A stretch of 64,000 nt of DNA, from the NCBI GenBank assembly GCA_032164245.1, contig JAVMKO010000004.1, positions 31,721,626-31,785,625 of the forward strand, given 5' to 3'. The DNA is from Sternotherus odoratus. Taxonomy: Eukaryota > Chordata > Testudines > Kinosternidae. Below are positions 29,170 to 41,240 of this stretch, one piece after another. A model generated the notes under the pieces. That model was not told the origin of the DNA. It did no database searches and saw nothing but the letters and a program-made list of their open reading frames with translations. Every line of letters starts with the position of its first letter. The first letter of the stretch is position 1. Made by a program: the position numbers and the translations under genes.

Positions 29170-30110
29170 AAACATTAATTATATATCTAGTGTAATTTAA
29201 ACATACATAAGCTGGGAGTTTCTGAAATGTATCTTTCCACTTTGAAAGGTAGGGTTTTAATGATATGCTGTGACAAAAAAAAATAGAGAAATTGCCATAA
29301 AAATTCTGAATATATTGTTTTTTATGTATCGTTCATTTTTAAGATGTCCTAGAATACTTGGATCCCTTCTCCATCCCAGTGATATTGGCTGCCAGTGGCT
29401 ATCTTAAACTCACTATTTTTTTTTTGTAATAAAAATTACTTTGTGTGCTCTTGAACAACACCCAATTTAGCTTTTTGTAAGAAATGTAGTTAAAAGTGGC
29501 CAGAATCCACCCCAATCCACCCAGAATGCCCCTTTTGCCCTCCCTACAAACACACCCCTTCTCCTCATTTACTGTAACAAACATCGAGAGATAGGTACTC
29601 GGATGTTCAATGCTGGGAATTGATGCATAATCTATAAATAATCTGAAAAGGCCCAATTGGATAATCAGAATGTGGTTTTGAAGAATGGGTTATCACTGCT
29701 AGATTGCAGTCTTAATTATTATACTCGTAACATGGGCCAATACTGGAGTTACTTATCCAGCTCACACCTTTAATTGTTTGTAGTGTGTTTTCTACTTTTA
29801 AAACATGTTTAGCTGGAATTTTTATGCTTCAGCTTGTTCCCATTTATTTACTGGTGAGGTTAGCAAACTATGAAAGAAAAGTTTGTCTTCTGAATGGCCG
29901 TTTTGGGCCATTTTGGAAAGTTAGTTATCAGTCTGCTTCAAAATTGAGGGTTACTATGTTCTGTTTATATTTGGGGAGTGGGTGTCTGTTAAATTCTATT
30001 GGGAAATGAATCCCTAGTAAGTTAGTGCTTAGGGTTTTGTGCAGTGGCTCACCGCACCATGAGCCAGTTCTGACAGGACACAATACTGTAGGGATTTTTT
30101 TTTTTCATTT
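29170..30110. other. No gene recognised
   Basis: Unassigned A/T-rich sequence up to the 5' truncation point of the CR1 element. Confidence 0.6.
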
Positions 30111-30111
30111 A

Positions 30112-32098
30112 CATTATGTAAAACTAAAATGGAGTTTGAAGAACAGCTAGCCAAAAACTCAAAAGGTAATAACAAAATGTTTTTTAAATATGTCAGAAGC
30201 AGGAAGCCTGCTAAACAACCAATGGGGCCCCTGGATGACAGAGATACAAAAGGAGCACTTAAAGATGACAGAGTCATTGCAGAGAAACTAAATGAATTCT
30301 TTGCTTCAGTCTTCACGGCTGAGGACATTAGGGAGATTCCTAAACCTGAGCTGTCTTTTGTAGGTGACAAATCTGAGGTATTGTCACAAATTGAAGTATC
30401 AGTAGAGGAGGTTCTGGAACTCATTGATAAACTTAACTGTAACAAGTCACCGGGACCAGATGGCATTCACCCAAGAGTTCTGAAAGAACTTAATTGTGAA
30501 ATTGCGGCACTATTGTTTGTAACCTATCCTTTAAATCGACTACTGTGCCCAGTGACTGGAAGATAGCTAATGTAACGCCAATATTTAAAAAGGGCTCTAG
30601 AGGTGATCCTGGCAATTACAGACCAGTCAGTCTAACGTCCGTACCGGGAAAATTAGTTGAAACAATAGTAAAGAATAAAATTGTCAGACACATAGAAGAG
30701 CATAAATTGTTGGGCAAAAGTCAACATGGTTTCTGCAAAGGGAAATCATGTCTTACTAATCTATTAGAGTTCTTTGAAGGGGTCAGCAAACATGTGGACA
30801 AGGGGGATCCAGTGGATATAGTGTACTTAGATTTCCAGAAAGCCTTTGACAAGGTCCCTCACCAAAGGCTCTTACGTAAATTAAGCTGCCATGGGATAAG
30901 AGGGAAGATCTTCTCATGGATTGAAAACTGGTTAAAAGACAGGGAACAAAGGGTAGGAATAAATGGAACTTTTTCAGAATAGAGAGGGGTAACTAGTGGT
31001 GTTCCCCAAGGGTCAGTCCTGGGACCGATCCTATTCAACTTATTTATAAATGATTTGGAGGAAGGGGTAAACAGTGATGTGGCAAAGTTTGCAGATGATA
31101 CTAAACTGCTCCAAGTAGTAAGGACCAAAGCAGACTGTGAAGAACTTCAAAAAGATCTCACTAAACTAAGTGATTGGGCAACAAAATGGCAAATGAAATT
31201 TAATGTGGATAAATGTAAAGTAATGCATATTGGAAAAAATAACCCCAACTATACATACAATATGATGGGGGCTAATTTAGCTACAACCAATCAGGAAAAA
31301 GACCTGGGAGTCATTGTGGATAGTTCTCTGAAGGCATCCACGCAGTGTGCAGCGGCAGTCAAAAAAGCAAACAGGATGTTAGGAATCATTAAAAAAGGGA
31401 TAGAGAATAAGTCGGAGAATATCTTATTGCCCTTATACAAATCCATGGTGCGCCCACATCTTGAATACTGCGTACAAATGTGGTCTCCTCATCTCAAAAA
31501 GGATATACTGGCACTAGAAAAGGTTCAGAGAAGGGCAACTAAAATGATTAGGGGTTTGGAATGGGTCCCATATGAAGAGAGATTAAAGAGGCTAGGACTT
31601 TTTAGCTTGGAAAAGAGGAGACTAAGGGGGGATATGATAGAGGTGTATAAAATTATGAGTGGTGTGGAGGAAGTAAATAAGGAAAAGTTATTTACTTGTT
31701 CCCAAAATAGAAGAACTAGGGGCCACTCAATGAAATTGGTGTGCAGCAGGTTTAAAACAAATAAAAGGAAGTTCTTCTTCACGCAGCGCACAGACAACCT
31801 GTGGAACTCCTTACCTGAGGAGGCTGTGAAGGCTAGGACTATAACAGTATTTAAAAGAGAGCTGGATAAATTCATGGAGGCTAAGTCCATAAATGGCTAT
31901 TAGCCGGGATGGGTAATGAATGGTGTTCCTAGCCTCTGTCTGTCAGAGGGGGGTGATGGATGGCAGGAGAGAGATCACTCGATCATACCTGTTAGGTTCA
32001 CTCACTCCGGGGCACCTGGCATTGGCCACTGTCGGTAGACAGGATGCTGGGCTAGATGGACCTTTGGTCTGACCCAGTATGGCCGTTCTTATGTTCTT
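30112..32098 (+). mobile_element. CR1 LINE, 5'-truncated, youngest copy in the window
   Basis: A CR1 non-LTR retrotransposon fragment of about 2 kb, from the end of the endonuclease/linker region through the reverse transcriptase and a complete 3' untranslated region. The 3' part contains CATTGGCCACTGTCGGTAGA and GGGCTAGATGGACCTTTGGT, ending TTCTTATGTTCTTAA, the short-repeat terminus of CR1. The antisense copy at 46.1 kb shares this 3' end. The 5' limit is approximate, because clear CR1 coding similarity begins at about 30120. No target duplication is seen, as is usual for CR1. Confidence 0.95.
30129..31903 (+). pseudogene. CR1 ORF2 reverse transcriptase, broken by one frameshift and one stop
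   Basis: CR1 ORF2 encodes an endonuclease/reverse transcriptase that copies LINE RNA into the nuclear genome. This fragment lacks the endonuclease and keeps the reverse transcriptase. Motifs occur in order: NKSPGPDGIHPRVLKEL (near 30440), DWKIANVTPIFKKG, motif A YLDFQKAFD with its aspartate at 30830-30832, SGVPQGSVLGPILF (near 30995), and motif C FADDTKLL with both catalytic aspartates at 31094-31099. The C-terminal part, rich in basic residues, ends ...KSINGY at a TAG. Two lesions are visible: a frame change close to 30515-30520, consistent with a one-base loss, and an in-frame TAG at 30980-30982 where the family has a coding codon. All catalytic residues remain, so this is a recent but dead copy. 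It is a transposon relic, not a host gene. Confidence 0.93.
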
Positions 32099-32394
32099 AA
32101 ATTGGTGCTGCACTCCAGAAAGTGAGATAAGTAGCCCTAAACCACCTTTCTACTTCCACAACCCTTGTGTAACTCCATTTCATGCCTTATCTACACACAC
32201 AAGTTTCTCCAGTTTAACTAAAGGTGTGCTTTATAAATCTGTTTTGTTAAATTGGGACAAACATGTTCAGTCAATTTTAAAATGGTTTCTATCGATGTGG
32301 CTTAGTTCAGTAAGGAACTAGCTTAAGCTAAATTGGTACACACCTGGTTTCTATTAAACTTAGATTGTTTCTGCTGCACAGAGTTTGTTTTTTT

Positions 32395-32471
32395 TTGTTG
32401 TTGTTCTGTGTTTGTATAGCACCTAGCACAATGGGGTTCTGACCAATGACTGGGGCTCCTAGGAACTACAG
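32395..32471 (+). mobile_element. L2/MIR-type 3' tail, split by a hAT insertion
   Basis: GTTTGTATAGCACCTAGCAC and GACTGGGGCTCCTAGGAACT resemble the tail shared by L2 and MIR-like elements, as at 46.98 kb. The sequence resumes at 33096 with TAATACTACTAATAC after the hAT element and its duplicated target, so the tail was the insertion site. Confidence 0.65.
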
Positions 32472-33087
32472 CAGCCATGGACAAACTTTTTGTCCTGAGG
32501 GCCACATCTGCGTATGGAAACTGTATGGTGGGACATGAATGCTCACAAAAGTAAAGGTTGGGGTGAGGGCTCTGGCTGGGGGTGCAGGTGGAACCAGAAA
32601 TGAGGACTTTGGGGTGCAGGATGAGGCTCTGAACTGGGACAGGGGATTGAGGTGGGGGGAAAGGGGCAGGGCTCTGGCTGGGGATGGCTCTGGGGATGAG
32701 GAGTTGGGGGTGCAGTAGAGTCCTTCAGGCTGGGATTGAGGAGTTCGGAGGGCAATCAGGGCTGAAGCAGGAGGTTGGGCCATGGAAGGGAGTGTGGGGT
32801 GCAGGCTCCAGGCAGCGCTTACTTTAAGCAGCACCCAGAAGCAGCAGCATATTCCCCCTCTGGCTCCTCCACAGATGCACGGCCAGGTAGAGGCAGCACT
32901 TAGGGCAGCGTGTGGAGCCCCTGGCTATCCTTGAGCGTAGGAGTCTGAGAGGGGCATACCACTGCTTCTGGGAGCCGTGTGGAGTGGGGCAAGCCCTTGA
33001 TCCCACTCTCTGGCTGGAGCTCGAGGGTCAGATTAAAATGTCTGGAGGGCCAGATGCGGCCCCCAGGCCGTAGTTTACCCTCCCCCG
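32472..33087. mobile_element. hAT non-autonomous DNA transposon
   Basis: The 616-bp element is flanked by an 8-bp target duplication with one mismatch: AACTACAG (32464-32471) and CACTACAG (33088-33095). The left end is CAGCCATGGACAAAC; the right end read backwards is CGGGGGAGGGTAAAC; both resemble hAT termini of the CAGGGGTGGGCAAAC kind. Sub-terminal GGGCCACATC and GGCCAGATGCGG are inverted partners. The interior is G-rich with GGGGTGCAGG-type words and has no transposase. The proline-rich frames on the minus strand are artefacts of its composition. Confidence 0.88.
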
Positions 33088-33111
33088 CACTACAGTAATA
33101 CTACTAATACT

Positions 33112-33203
33112 TATGCTGAGATAAATTGGTTGGTCTCTAAGGTGGCACAAGTATTCCTCATTTTCTTTACGGATACAGACTCACATGGCTGCTAATTTTA
33201 AAC
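33112..33203 (+). mobile_element. Fragment of the hammerhead-associated (Penelope-like) repeat
   Basis: TAAATTGGTTGGTCTCTAAG, then GTGGCACAAGTATTCCTC, then TTTACGGATACAGACTCACA and TGGCTGC match the right half of the fold-back element at 52.4-52.57 kb. The hammerhead-like part is missing here, so the copy is truncated. Confidence 0.75.
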
Positions 33204-36200
33204 CAACTACTAATAGTTGTTTTTTAACCCGTTTTATTTTAAGTAATGCAAACTTTGTGGGTAAAAAGACCTAATCAATATTTTAGGTCTCTGGGCACCT
33301 AGAGCAGAATAAATGAAGGAAATTATTCAAGAGTTTATTGAAAAAGGATTAGTGGTAAAATTAAGCAGAACTATGTGCTTCAGTACCTGCTTGATTACTT
33401 TGCACTCTGAGCTGTCTGTGTGACCAAGATAACCAAATTTGTGTAGTATGCGTCCTAACAATTACATATAGGTAAATTCTTTTCCTATGAGCACTAATGA
33501 AGCACCCACAAGAGTGATGTGCCTGTTAAGAATAATCTTTGTGGACATCAGAAATTAAATAAGGACAGCTCATTAGTTTGACAGAAAAAGCAACCACTTT
33601 TTACATGAATTTTCTTTTATGCTTTTGAAATTCTTCATAAAGATATCCAGTTCAACACAGTTAATTAAATTGCATTCCCTTATTCTAGCAAATACTGTTA
33701 GGCAGTATGTATATAAACACATTACATTAATCATCTTAGTCTTGTAGGATACCATTCTAAGCATCGCCTTTTAAACTGAAAACAAATGAAAGCTTGGAGC
33801 AGGTACTATACAATTTTGAATCCATCTGGACATAAAAGATTTAACTTTTTCTTAAATAAATAAATAAATAAATAAATAAAAACACACCCACCCTGCTACT
33901 TCAATTTATTGACAAGGGTTTAAATCAGTGAGCAAAACTGACCAAAACTTGTTCCACATGAAGGCTGTTGTGACTTGTATTAAGTGGATGGCCTCAGTCC
34001 AGTTCCTACTCTACATTTATTCATATCACATATGTCACTAAAACTAGCATTTATTATTTACCTTGTTGGTAAAGCAAGTGAAAAGACCACAGACTGACTG
34101 AGTATATAATTATCTTTTCATCTCTATATGTGGTCCATCAAAATCAGTGATGAGGTACTTTTGCTGAGCTATACAGTGGAGAGAGGACTGTAGTTTCTAT
34201 CTGTTAATTTTTGGACACTTTTTTTTTTTTTACAAAAGTCCCATAGGAGCTGTGTAAATACAGCTCCAAATGAGTTTCCTTATTTTATCACCAAAACCAA
34301 TTTTTGTGCTGTTTTGGAAGGTAAATCCCTGGCCATAGGACTCCATTTCTGAGTTCAGACAGCATGCCAAAGAAAGATACATTGCACTGAAGGAATCATT
34401 CAAAGGTTGTCAGCATTTTCAGTTGTTCCCACACCACTGGCTTGGACACCAGACTGAGAAACCTGGTTTGCTGTATTTAAATTCTGCATCTAATACATAA
34501 AAGGCTAGACAGAGTGCAAGAGTCACTTAGAGCTATTGATTAAAAAAATCCCTTTAACAGCAGGATGCAAAAAGTGGAGATTAGAGTCTCTCATCAAGAA
34601 AATACATCTTCATGGCAGAAGATCATGAATACTCTCAAGATTGAGGATAACAAGCAGTTACAGCACAAAGTCAATAGCCCTAATAAAGCCAACGTCATAA
34701 ATACTAGTTTTCTCTTGTTGTTAGCATTTTGGTGGCTAGTGGACCTAGCTGGAACAACAGAGCTTTCAGTTACCTATCAATCCTGTCTTGTGAAGGATTG
34801 AAGAATCAAGGTTAATATGACATCTGATTCTTCCAAAATGAATGTTCAGTGCACTAAAGATAAGGAGAAAGATTGATTGTACAGAGGTTGGTAGGAATCC
34901 TTACTACATACAGACATTTAAGAAGGGAGAATTTTGTGCATGGCCAATGATCCTCATGCATATAGGTCTGAGACCAAATCTACATCTTTTATATCCAGTC
35001 ACATTATAAACTGAATGCCAAAATTAGAAATATAGTTTTTAAGATGTAGTGGTTGTATTTAATATAAACTGAGGTTCAAGATTCTGCAGGATCCTTCCTG
35101 ATGGTGTTTGGATAGCCGGACTGCTATCTGATCCCCTTGTTTCAGTTCCAATAAGGCCACTTAGTAAAGGAGGAAGAAGCAGCCAGAAGTTACTGGTTTT
35201 TATAAAAGAGCCATTTCCTCCCTTCCTCCCAAACCAAAGGGCCGTCACTCCAAGGACTTTGCTAATTGGATAAAGATTATGGCACCCATCACCACCACCA
35301 TGTGCCAGAGGGAAAGGATACAGGTGTTCTCCACTGTCTACGTAGGTACTTCAGGTGAGCAGAAAGGGAGAAGAACCCCAAGGTTCTAAGGGACATGAAG
35401 ACTTGTCAAAAGGTGGACTGGGTTTGGGATTGGGTGAGGAGGCAAGACCAGCAACTGGCACAAAGCAGCTGGCAGCCTATTGGAGGCTGTGGAAGGAACA
35501 TAGAGACAGAGAAGGTGAGTGAGAAGGCATTAGGGTAGGAGGAAGGTGTGTAGAGCTCGTGGAAGGTAAGAATCACTGAGCAAAGGAAGAAACAGATAGG
35601 CTCATGGGTCCTGCAGTGGACTAAGGATAACAGTGAGAAGGAACCAGGTCCTGGGTGAAAAAAGGAATAGGCAGGAGGGAATCAGGAAAGTTAAAGGGAA
35701 AAAATTGCACATGGGAATTAAAGTAATGGTGGTGAGCAGGAGAGAGGGCTGAAATCAATTTATCTGAGGGGCGAAAAGCAATGCATAAGGGAAGGGTGTA
35801 ATTGTATTGTGTGTGCAGGGGAAATATATTGTGTGATATCTGGGTATTTTTATGCTGTCGTCTCTTTCGTGCTACTAGAATCAATTTATGAAAAATCTCT
35901 CTAGGGTCTGAGCTGCGTCTATTAGAAGTTATTTGGTACTTTTTCTACTTTTAGAAGACTACTAAAATTAATGATGTTGTTAGGTGATTTTGTCTTTTCT
36001 TGCACTGCAAAGATTTCTTCCTAAACACTAGAGGTTTCCGAACGTAGCCTCATTATTTTCATTGTCTTACTTTATCTCTATGATGTTTGTTTCTCTTTCA
36101 TCAGTTTATCCATTTTTCATCCTTTAAGTTGGCATTGGTTTTAGTATGTATTAAGTGTGTATTATTAGGCAAGTACAAAGCGATTGCTCTAAACTACTTT

Positions 36201-37776
36201 AAAATTTGTTTAGATTGCAAAGTCAAGCAATGAAAGTTAGGAAACACCATACTTAAGCTTGCCTTTGCAACTTTAATTCAGCCTCCTGATACATGTGCTT
36301 TTTAAAGTAGTCTTTTTAAAATTACATGATCAAATATTATTTTCCACAGGACCCCCGTGCACATCCCTCATTAGTGGCTGTGGCTGATACTCAGGGAATA
36401 AACCAGAGCTACAAGGCTTTATTCACAAAGGGTATTTTGATGAGATATGGTAGACTCGCGGATGGGGTAGAGTAAAGGGAATTGGCAGCAAGGGAAAAGT
36501 GATTCCGGATCAGGTCTCTCTGCTACATCTATAAAACGTTTCAGTGGAGCACCAATGTGGGTATATGTGCAGTGCTAATGAAATCTCAAAGGTTTTTGCC
36601 ATGCTGTACAAAACAAGTGTGCTTCTGCAATTTTCTGCTCTGACTGATCTATATAGGTGTACGTGGAATCAACAAAAGTCACCTATGGTCCCAAGATTAT
36701 CCTCTAACCTCTTAATAATGGCCAGAATTTCAAATCTAAAGTTGCCCATCTCCCTCATGATCTATGAGATTTTTTTGATGTTTGAAACTTTCTCATGTTA
36801 GAGTAATGACCTTAAACTGCCATCATCAAACTTCATGCAGCATGAGTGTTCTCTGCTAGCTCTGGCTAGATTTTTCACAAAGTGAAAGTAAGTTTTTAGT
36901 AAAGAAGGGCAGGGTGAGGTAAGGCTGGCTTGCATATTCAAGGATTGGAGTGACCTAGCAGATCACTTCCATTCCGGACTGGTGAAGATTATCTAATGCT
37001 TTCTTGGATTAGGGCCTTTTTCTTTATTTAAAAGCTACACTTTTAATCTACACTTGTGGGAGTAGGAGGTGAAGGATCACATTTAAAAACTGAACAAAGA
37101 AACCCTCCAGCATTGTCTGAACTCCACCCAGTGATCTGTGCTCCCTTGCATCCTTCCCCAGCCTACCTGTGCCTGTGAAAGTCACTCCTGATGCAAAGCA
37201 GAGCAGCAAACAGTGGAGCAGAACTTTACTATTAGCAAGATATATGATGATGTTGCAAAATTAATGGAAAAGCTGGCCTTGCCTGACACAATCATCTCAA
37301 TCTGTCATTTATATTATCTGAGCATCGAGCTCTCTATGTAACCCACTTATACATTAACCTTTCTACTGCTGGAATTATATACATACAGTATATGCTTATG
37401 CCTCCTGAATATTTTTACATAACTAATGCCTGATTTCATAAAAGCTGCACAGTTTCTCATTGCTTAAGTTATTCTGCTATATTATATCATAATAAAGGTC
37501 TAGTCATCACCTCTGTAATCACATGAGAGTTTTCTGAGAAAGATGTTACAACAATAGGAAAAGCCAAATGCAAATTACAGGAAGAATTCATAAATGTATC
37601 ATTTACAATACAGTGTGACTGTGGCAATATTTATATTAATTTGAGTATTTTTACAAAATGTGCCAAGATGGTAAAGGAAAGTGAGAAGAGTAGTCACACT
37701 TTTTCCTCAGTTTTCATGAATTACTTCATTGCTACTTCCAAAAATGTCTCTTTTCAGCAGCAAGTTGTTTTAAATG
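33204..37776. other. No gene recognised; simple repeat at 33857
   Basis: A (TAAA)n microsatellite lies at about 33855-33883. About 35350-35760 is purine-rich with no recognisable product. No exons or named repeats were supported. Confidence 0.55.
33855..33883. repeat. (TAAA)n microsatellite
   Basis: About seven tandem copies of TAAA precede ACACACCCACCC. Confidence 0.95.
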
Positions 37777-37784
37777 CTCTAGGC

Positions 37785-38021
37785 CAGCCATTCTCAACCG
37801 TTTTTTGGCCACGGCCCCCTTAGGAGCTCTTTTCCGGTTCCAGGGAGGGAGGGAAATTATTGACTCCAATTAAGGTTGCTGCTTGGACATTTCATCGGTT
37901 CAGTTACCTGGGCCCCCATAAGCCCTTGGGGCTCCCCGTCTCACAGTTTTCAGTCTGTGACCCCCTTCAAATGTGCCAGGGCCCCCTTGGGGGGCCATAT
38001 GGCCCCCGTTGAGAATGGCTG
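37785..38021. mobile_element. hAT MITE with perfect 8-bp target duplication
   Basis: Flanked by CTCTAGGC at 37777-37784 and 38022-38029. The terminal inverted repeats are CAGCCATTCTCAACCG at the left and CGTTGAGAATGGCTG at the right, the CAGNGGTTCTCAACC type of hAT element. The 237-bp interior has paired GGCCCCC and GGGGGCC blocks. No coding capacity. Confidence 0.93.
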
Positions 38022-38069
38022 CTCTAGGCCACCTTCCAAGGTACTTGCACTAGGTGTCCTGGTCTGGGA

Positions 38070-38295
38070 ACAATCCTCCCAGCCTGGGTAGATACACTCA
38101 CATTAGCAGGGTTCAAGCTAGTATACTAAAAAAAGCAGTGATGGTGTTGTGGTTTGGTTGCATCTTGAGTTCTGACCCCTAGACTTGAGAGCCTGAGTTC
38201 CAGTTGGAGCTGCAGCATCTACATAGCTATTTTTAGCGTGCTAACATGAGTTTGCCTGGGCTGGGAGGCTAGCTCCTAAGTACAGTGTAGACAAA
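38070..38295. mobile_element. DNA-transposon-like remnant ending AGTGTAGAC
   Basis: GGGTAGATACACTCACATTAG at the left and GTACAGTGTAGACAAACTC at the right are candidate inverted termini. The words GCTCCTAAG and GGCTGGGAGGCTAG resemble a repeat common in turtle DNA. It shares its right end with the remnant at 20.93-21.16 kb. Confidence 0.4.
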
Positions 38296-38529
38296 CTCTT
38301 AATGATAAAGTGGTGGTAGTCAAGCAATGGAATCATGTGTGACAAAGGAAGAGATGCAAGTGTATTACTATGTTGGGATTTTTTGTTCCAGGTATGCAAG
38401 GAGATAATGTTTCACTCAGTCATATACCCATGCGGGGTGATCCCCATCTCCTGTCCAAAACTTCCAAATACTCTACCACAACTGGACATGTTTCCGGGAA
38501 GTAGTTGTGAGAAGCCACCAAGGTAGCTC

Positions 38530-39586
38530 TGTGACATTCCATGCCTCGGGGGAACAACCTACACTCCCATTTTCATCCTTATAATATGATTTTGTGGTAT
38601 CCAGTGCAAAGTTTGTCATGTCGGATGTCTTCGGAAGGCTCATGATGTACTGAGTATTGATGTTATAGTAATTGTTGTCTTAGTCATGTTATAGGTTGTA
38701 ATTTCATATATATAGTTATGGGGCTAAAAATGTGTCCTCGTGGCTTAAAGCAAGCCCTGGTGAAAAGCAGAGGGGCAGTTCACACCTCATCAAGGCATGT
38801 ATGGGACAATCCCAGCCCAGCCTCACAGGACTCTGGCCTAGGCAACAGCAAAGGATCTGTTGGACTCACCAGTGAGTCACGCCCCTTTGGTCAGTTTGGG
38901 ACTGCGATGAGGTAATGCTCACCTGACTCTGAAGGGTGCAGTAAAGCCAAGAGGGAAGAAAGGACACGATAAAAGGGAGAGAAATTTGCCATGCTCTTCT
39001 CTCTCCCACCTACATCTACAGACACCACCACCACCAAGCAACTGAAGCGCTGATAAGAGGGAAGAGCCTGGTTGAAGGCTGCGGTGAGAAGCATCTAAGT
39101 TCTTAAGGGCATTGAAAGTATTAAGATCAGCTTAGAATGCATTTTGCTTTTATTTCCTTTGTCTAAATCTGACTCACAAGCACTTAAAATATATCTGTAT
39201 AGTTAATAAATCTGTTTGTTTTTTCTATCTGAAGTATTGTGTTTAGTTTGAAGCATGTCAGAGACTCACTCTCCTTGAAATAGCAAGCCTGGTACATATC
39301 AATTTCTTTGTTAAATTGACAAACTCATATAAGTTTTCAGCTTCCAGTGGGTATAACTGGACACTGCAAGATAGAGGTTCCTAGGGTTTTGTCTGGGGCT
39401 GGAGATATTGGCTAGTGTCATTCAATTGCACGATCCAAGGAGCAGATTACATGCCAGAGGCTGCGTGTGAACAGCCCAGGAGTGGGGATTCTCACAGCAG
39501 AGCAGGGTAAGACTGACTCCCAGAGTCAAGGACTAGAGTGACCTAGAAAATCATGGGTCTGAATAACATCAGAGGGGAATGTCACA
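38530..39586 (+). mobile_element. Solo LTR of an endogenous retrovirus-like element
   Basis: Begins TGTGACATTCC and ends GGAATGTCACA, that is TG...CA with an 11-base inverted terminus, over 1,057 bp. Inside are a TATA-like CGATAAAAGG near 38968 and a polyadenylation-type AATAAA at about 39205, in the order expected of U3-R-U5 on the plus strand. Four-base flanks GCTC and ACTC agree at three positions, so a target duplication is only weakly supported. No internal retroviral coding sequence adjoins it, so it is a recombined solo LTR. Confidence 0.75.
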
Positions 39587-40984
39587 ACTCACAATATATG
39601 GGGGCCATACCTACAGCTAGGGGAGAGGCAGACATTGTAATCTTGTCCCTGCACATCCCCAGCTACAGGCACCAATGAATGAAAATCCTGGCAGAATCTT
39701 CCATCTCCCTTTTTCTACAGAGGGTTTCACCAGTGCCTCACCTATATATTTATATAAGGTTTGAATCCAAACTCACTGAGTCAGTAGAAGGATGCCCATT
39801 CATGGATAATGACCATGGTAAATGTTATATGCTTATATATCAATTACCATCTGTAATTCTCAAAGCAAGCCCAAGTTATTTTTTTTTAAAAAAAAAAGGA
39901 GGGGGGGGGAAAGTGAGGCATATGTTTTGACTTGTTCAAAGTCTTCTTCAGTTGGTCACAGAGCCAGGAATAGAATTCAGATCTCTGTCCTGTGCCCCAG
40001 TAACAAATTGCCATATTCCTCACTTTACAAGAAGACTGAATCTCTCCCCCCACCATATAGATAGATAGTTTTAGTGACACCCTAAAATTCACTGAGAGTT
40101 ACTCGGATTTTACTGTAACTTTTAAAATGAAGTCAGTGAGCTTCTGGGTGCTAGCGTTTTTTAAATTCATAGTACTTTATGAACCTAAAAGTGGACTTAG
40201 ATGCATAAATGTAGGCTCCCATTTTTAAATATCTTAATTCCCAGTAAGGAGAAATGAGCCAATTTGAATATAGGGAGAGCATCAGAGTTCAGAATTAATT
40301 TAAGTTTTAATAATTCTTTTGTAAGACAAGTTCCTAAACATAGTGTTAATTGGGCCTCTCCCCTTTAGATAGGTGTAAATAATTCCTTTTCCACCCACTT
40401 GCCACTTATTCAATGAATTTAATTATCACCTAGCCAGAAGGCAGGGACACTATTACATCCAGCCAGAGGGAAGCAGCCTGGAAAGCAGCTCAGTTTAATG
40501 AGCTGGAACAGAAGTAGGTCAATGAAAACTATATGTATAATTTACTAGAGTGCCTACCCCATAAATATATGTGATTAGCAGACTAAAGGTGACATTGATT
40601 GTTGTAGCCTAAAATATCAAAAACCATTTAGTCTGGTTGTGTTTTATTTTTTCCTTCTTTGCAGTTCGGATTAACATTCTGGCATTAGCGGTTTAAATCT
40701 TATTTTTTGATAGAGTGCTTGTTGGTTTACTTTTTTTGTTCCATTACTCATTTTGCCATGATGATCTTTTTCCACAGGAAAGCACAACATATATTTGGCA
40801 TCTGATTTTAAGTGAGTTCAGTCTTTTCTGTCCTGGTGACTTTACACATTTGTTTTTTCTTGTGTAAAAACATGTTGTGGGGTAATCTATTAACTTTGGG
40901 GAGAGGTTTCAGCCTTTGCTAACTTCTCATTTTACCTTCTTGCCCTGTTCAGTACTTCTGTATTTTATCCTGAATATATTATCT
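39587..40984. other. No gene; a weak MIR-like fragment at 39905-40015
   Basis: GACTTGTTCAAAGTCTTCTTC, then GAGCCAGGAATAGAATTCAG and ATCTCTGTCCTGTGC follow the reverse MIR core pattern. The rest is unassigned, apart from an A/G-rich tract at about 39888-39912. Confidence 0.45.
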
Positions 40985-41091
40985 CCTAGTCCACTGCTGT
41001 AAGATCCCCCAGGTAGCCACTCTATGCTAATGGCAGACAGCTTTCCCGTCAGCATAATTAAACCATCCCCAACGAGTGGCAGTGGCTAACA

Positions 41092-41240
41092 CCTGGGTGA
41101 AGACATACTCTCTTCAACCACATACCTGCAGAGATGATCTGAGCTGATAAGCTCAAAAATCATGCAGTGAAAGAGTAGTACAACTGTAGTATTATTGCCA
41201 TGAGAGAGTGGCAAAACTGAATAGCATTGGTAGCTATAGC
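41092..41240 (+). repeat. Direct repeat, copy 1 (partner at 41873-42010)
   Basis: GAAGACATAC..TCTTCAACCACAT and CTGATAAGCTCAAAAAT recur in the same order in the partner copy about 780 bases downstream. The surrounding 40985-41290 also resembles a degraded DNA transposon (ending TTGTAGACATAGCCTAA). Confidence 0.8.

Noticed and set aside
31055..31903. 282-codon frame as a host gene
   Set aside because: It is the C-terminal part of CR1 ORF2, with the FADD motif and the adjacent CR1 3' untranslated region.
35350..35640. Purine-rich segment with GAAGGTGAGT donor-like site
   Set aside because: No open frame with recognisable product and no matching acceptor; purine-rich intergenic DNA explains it.
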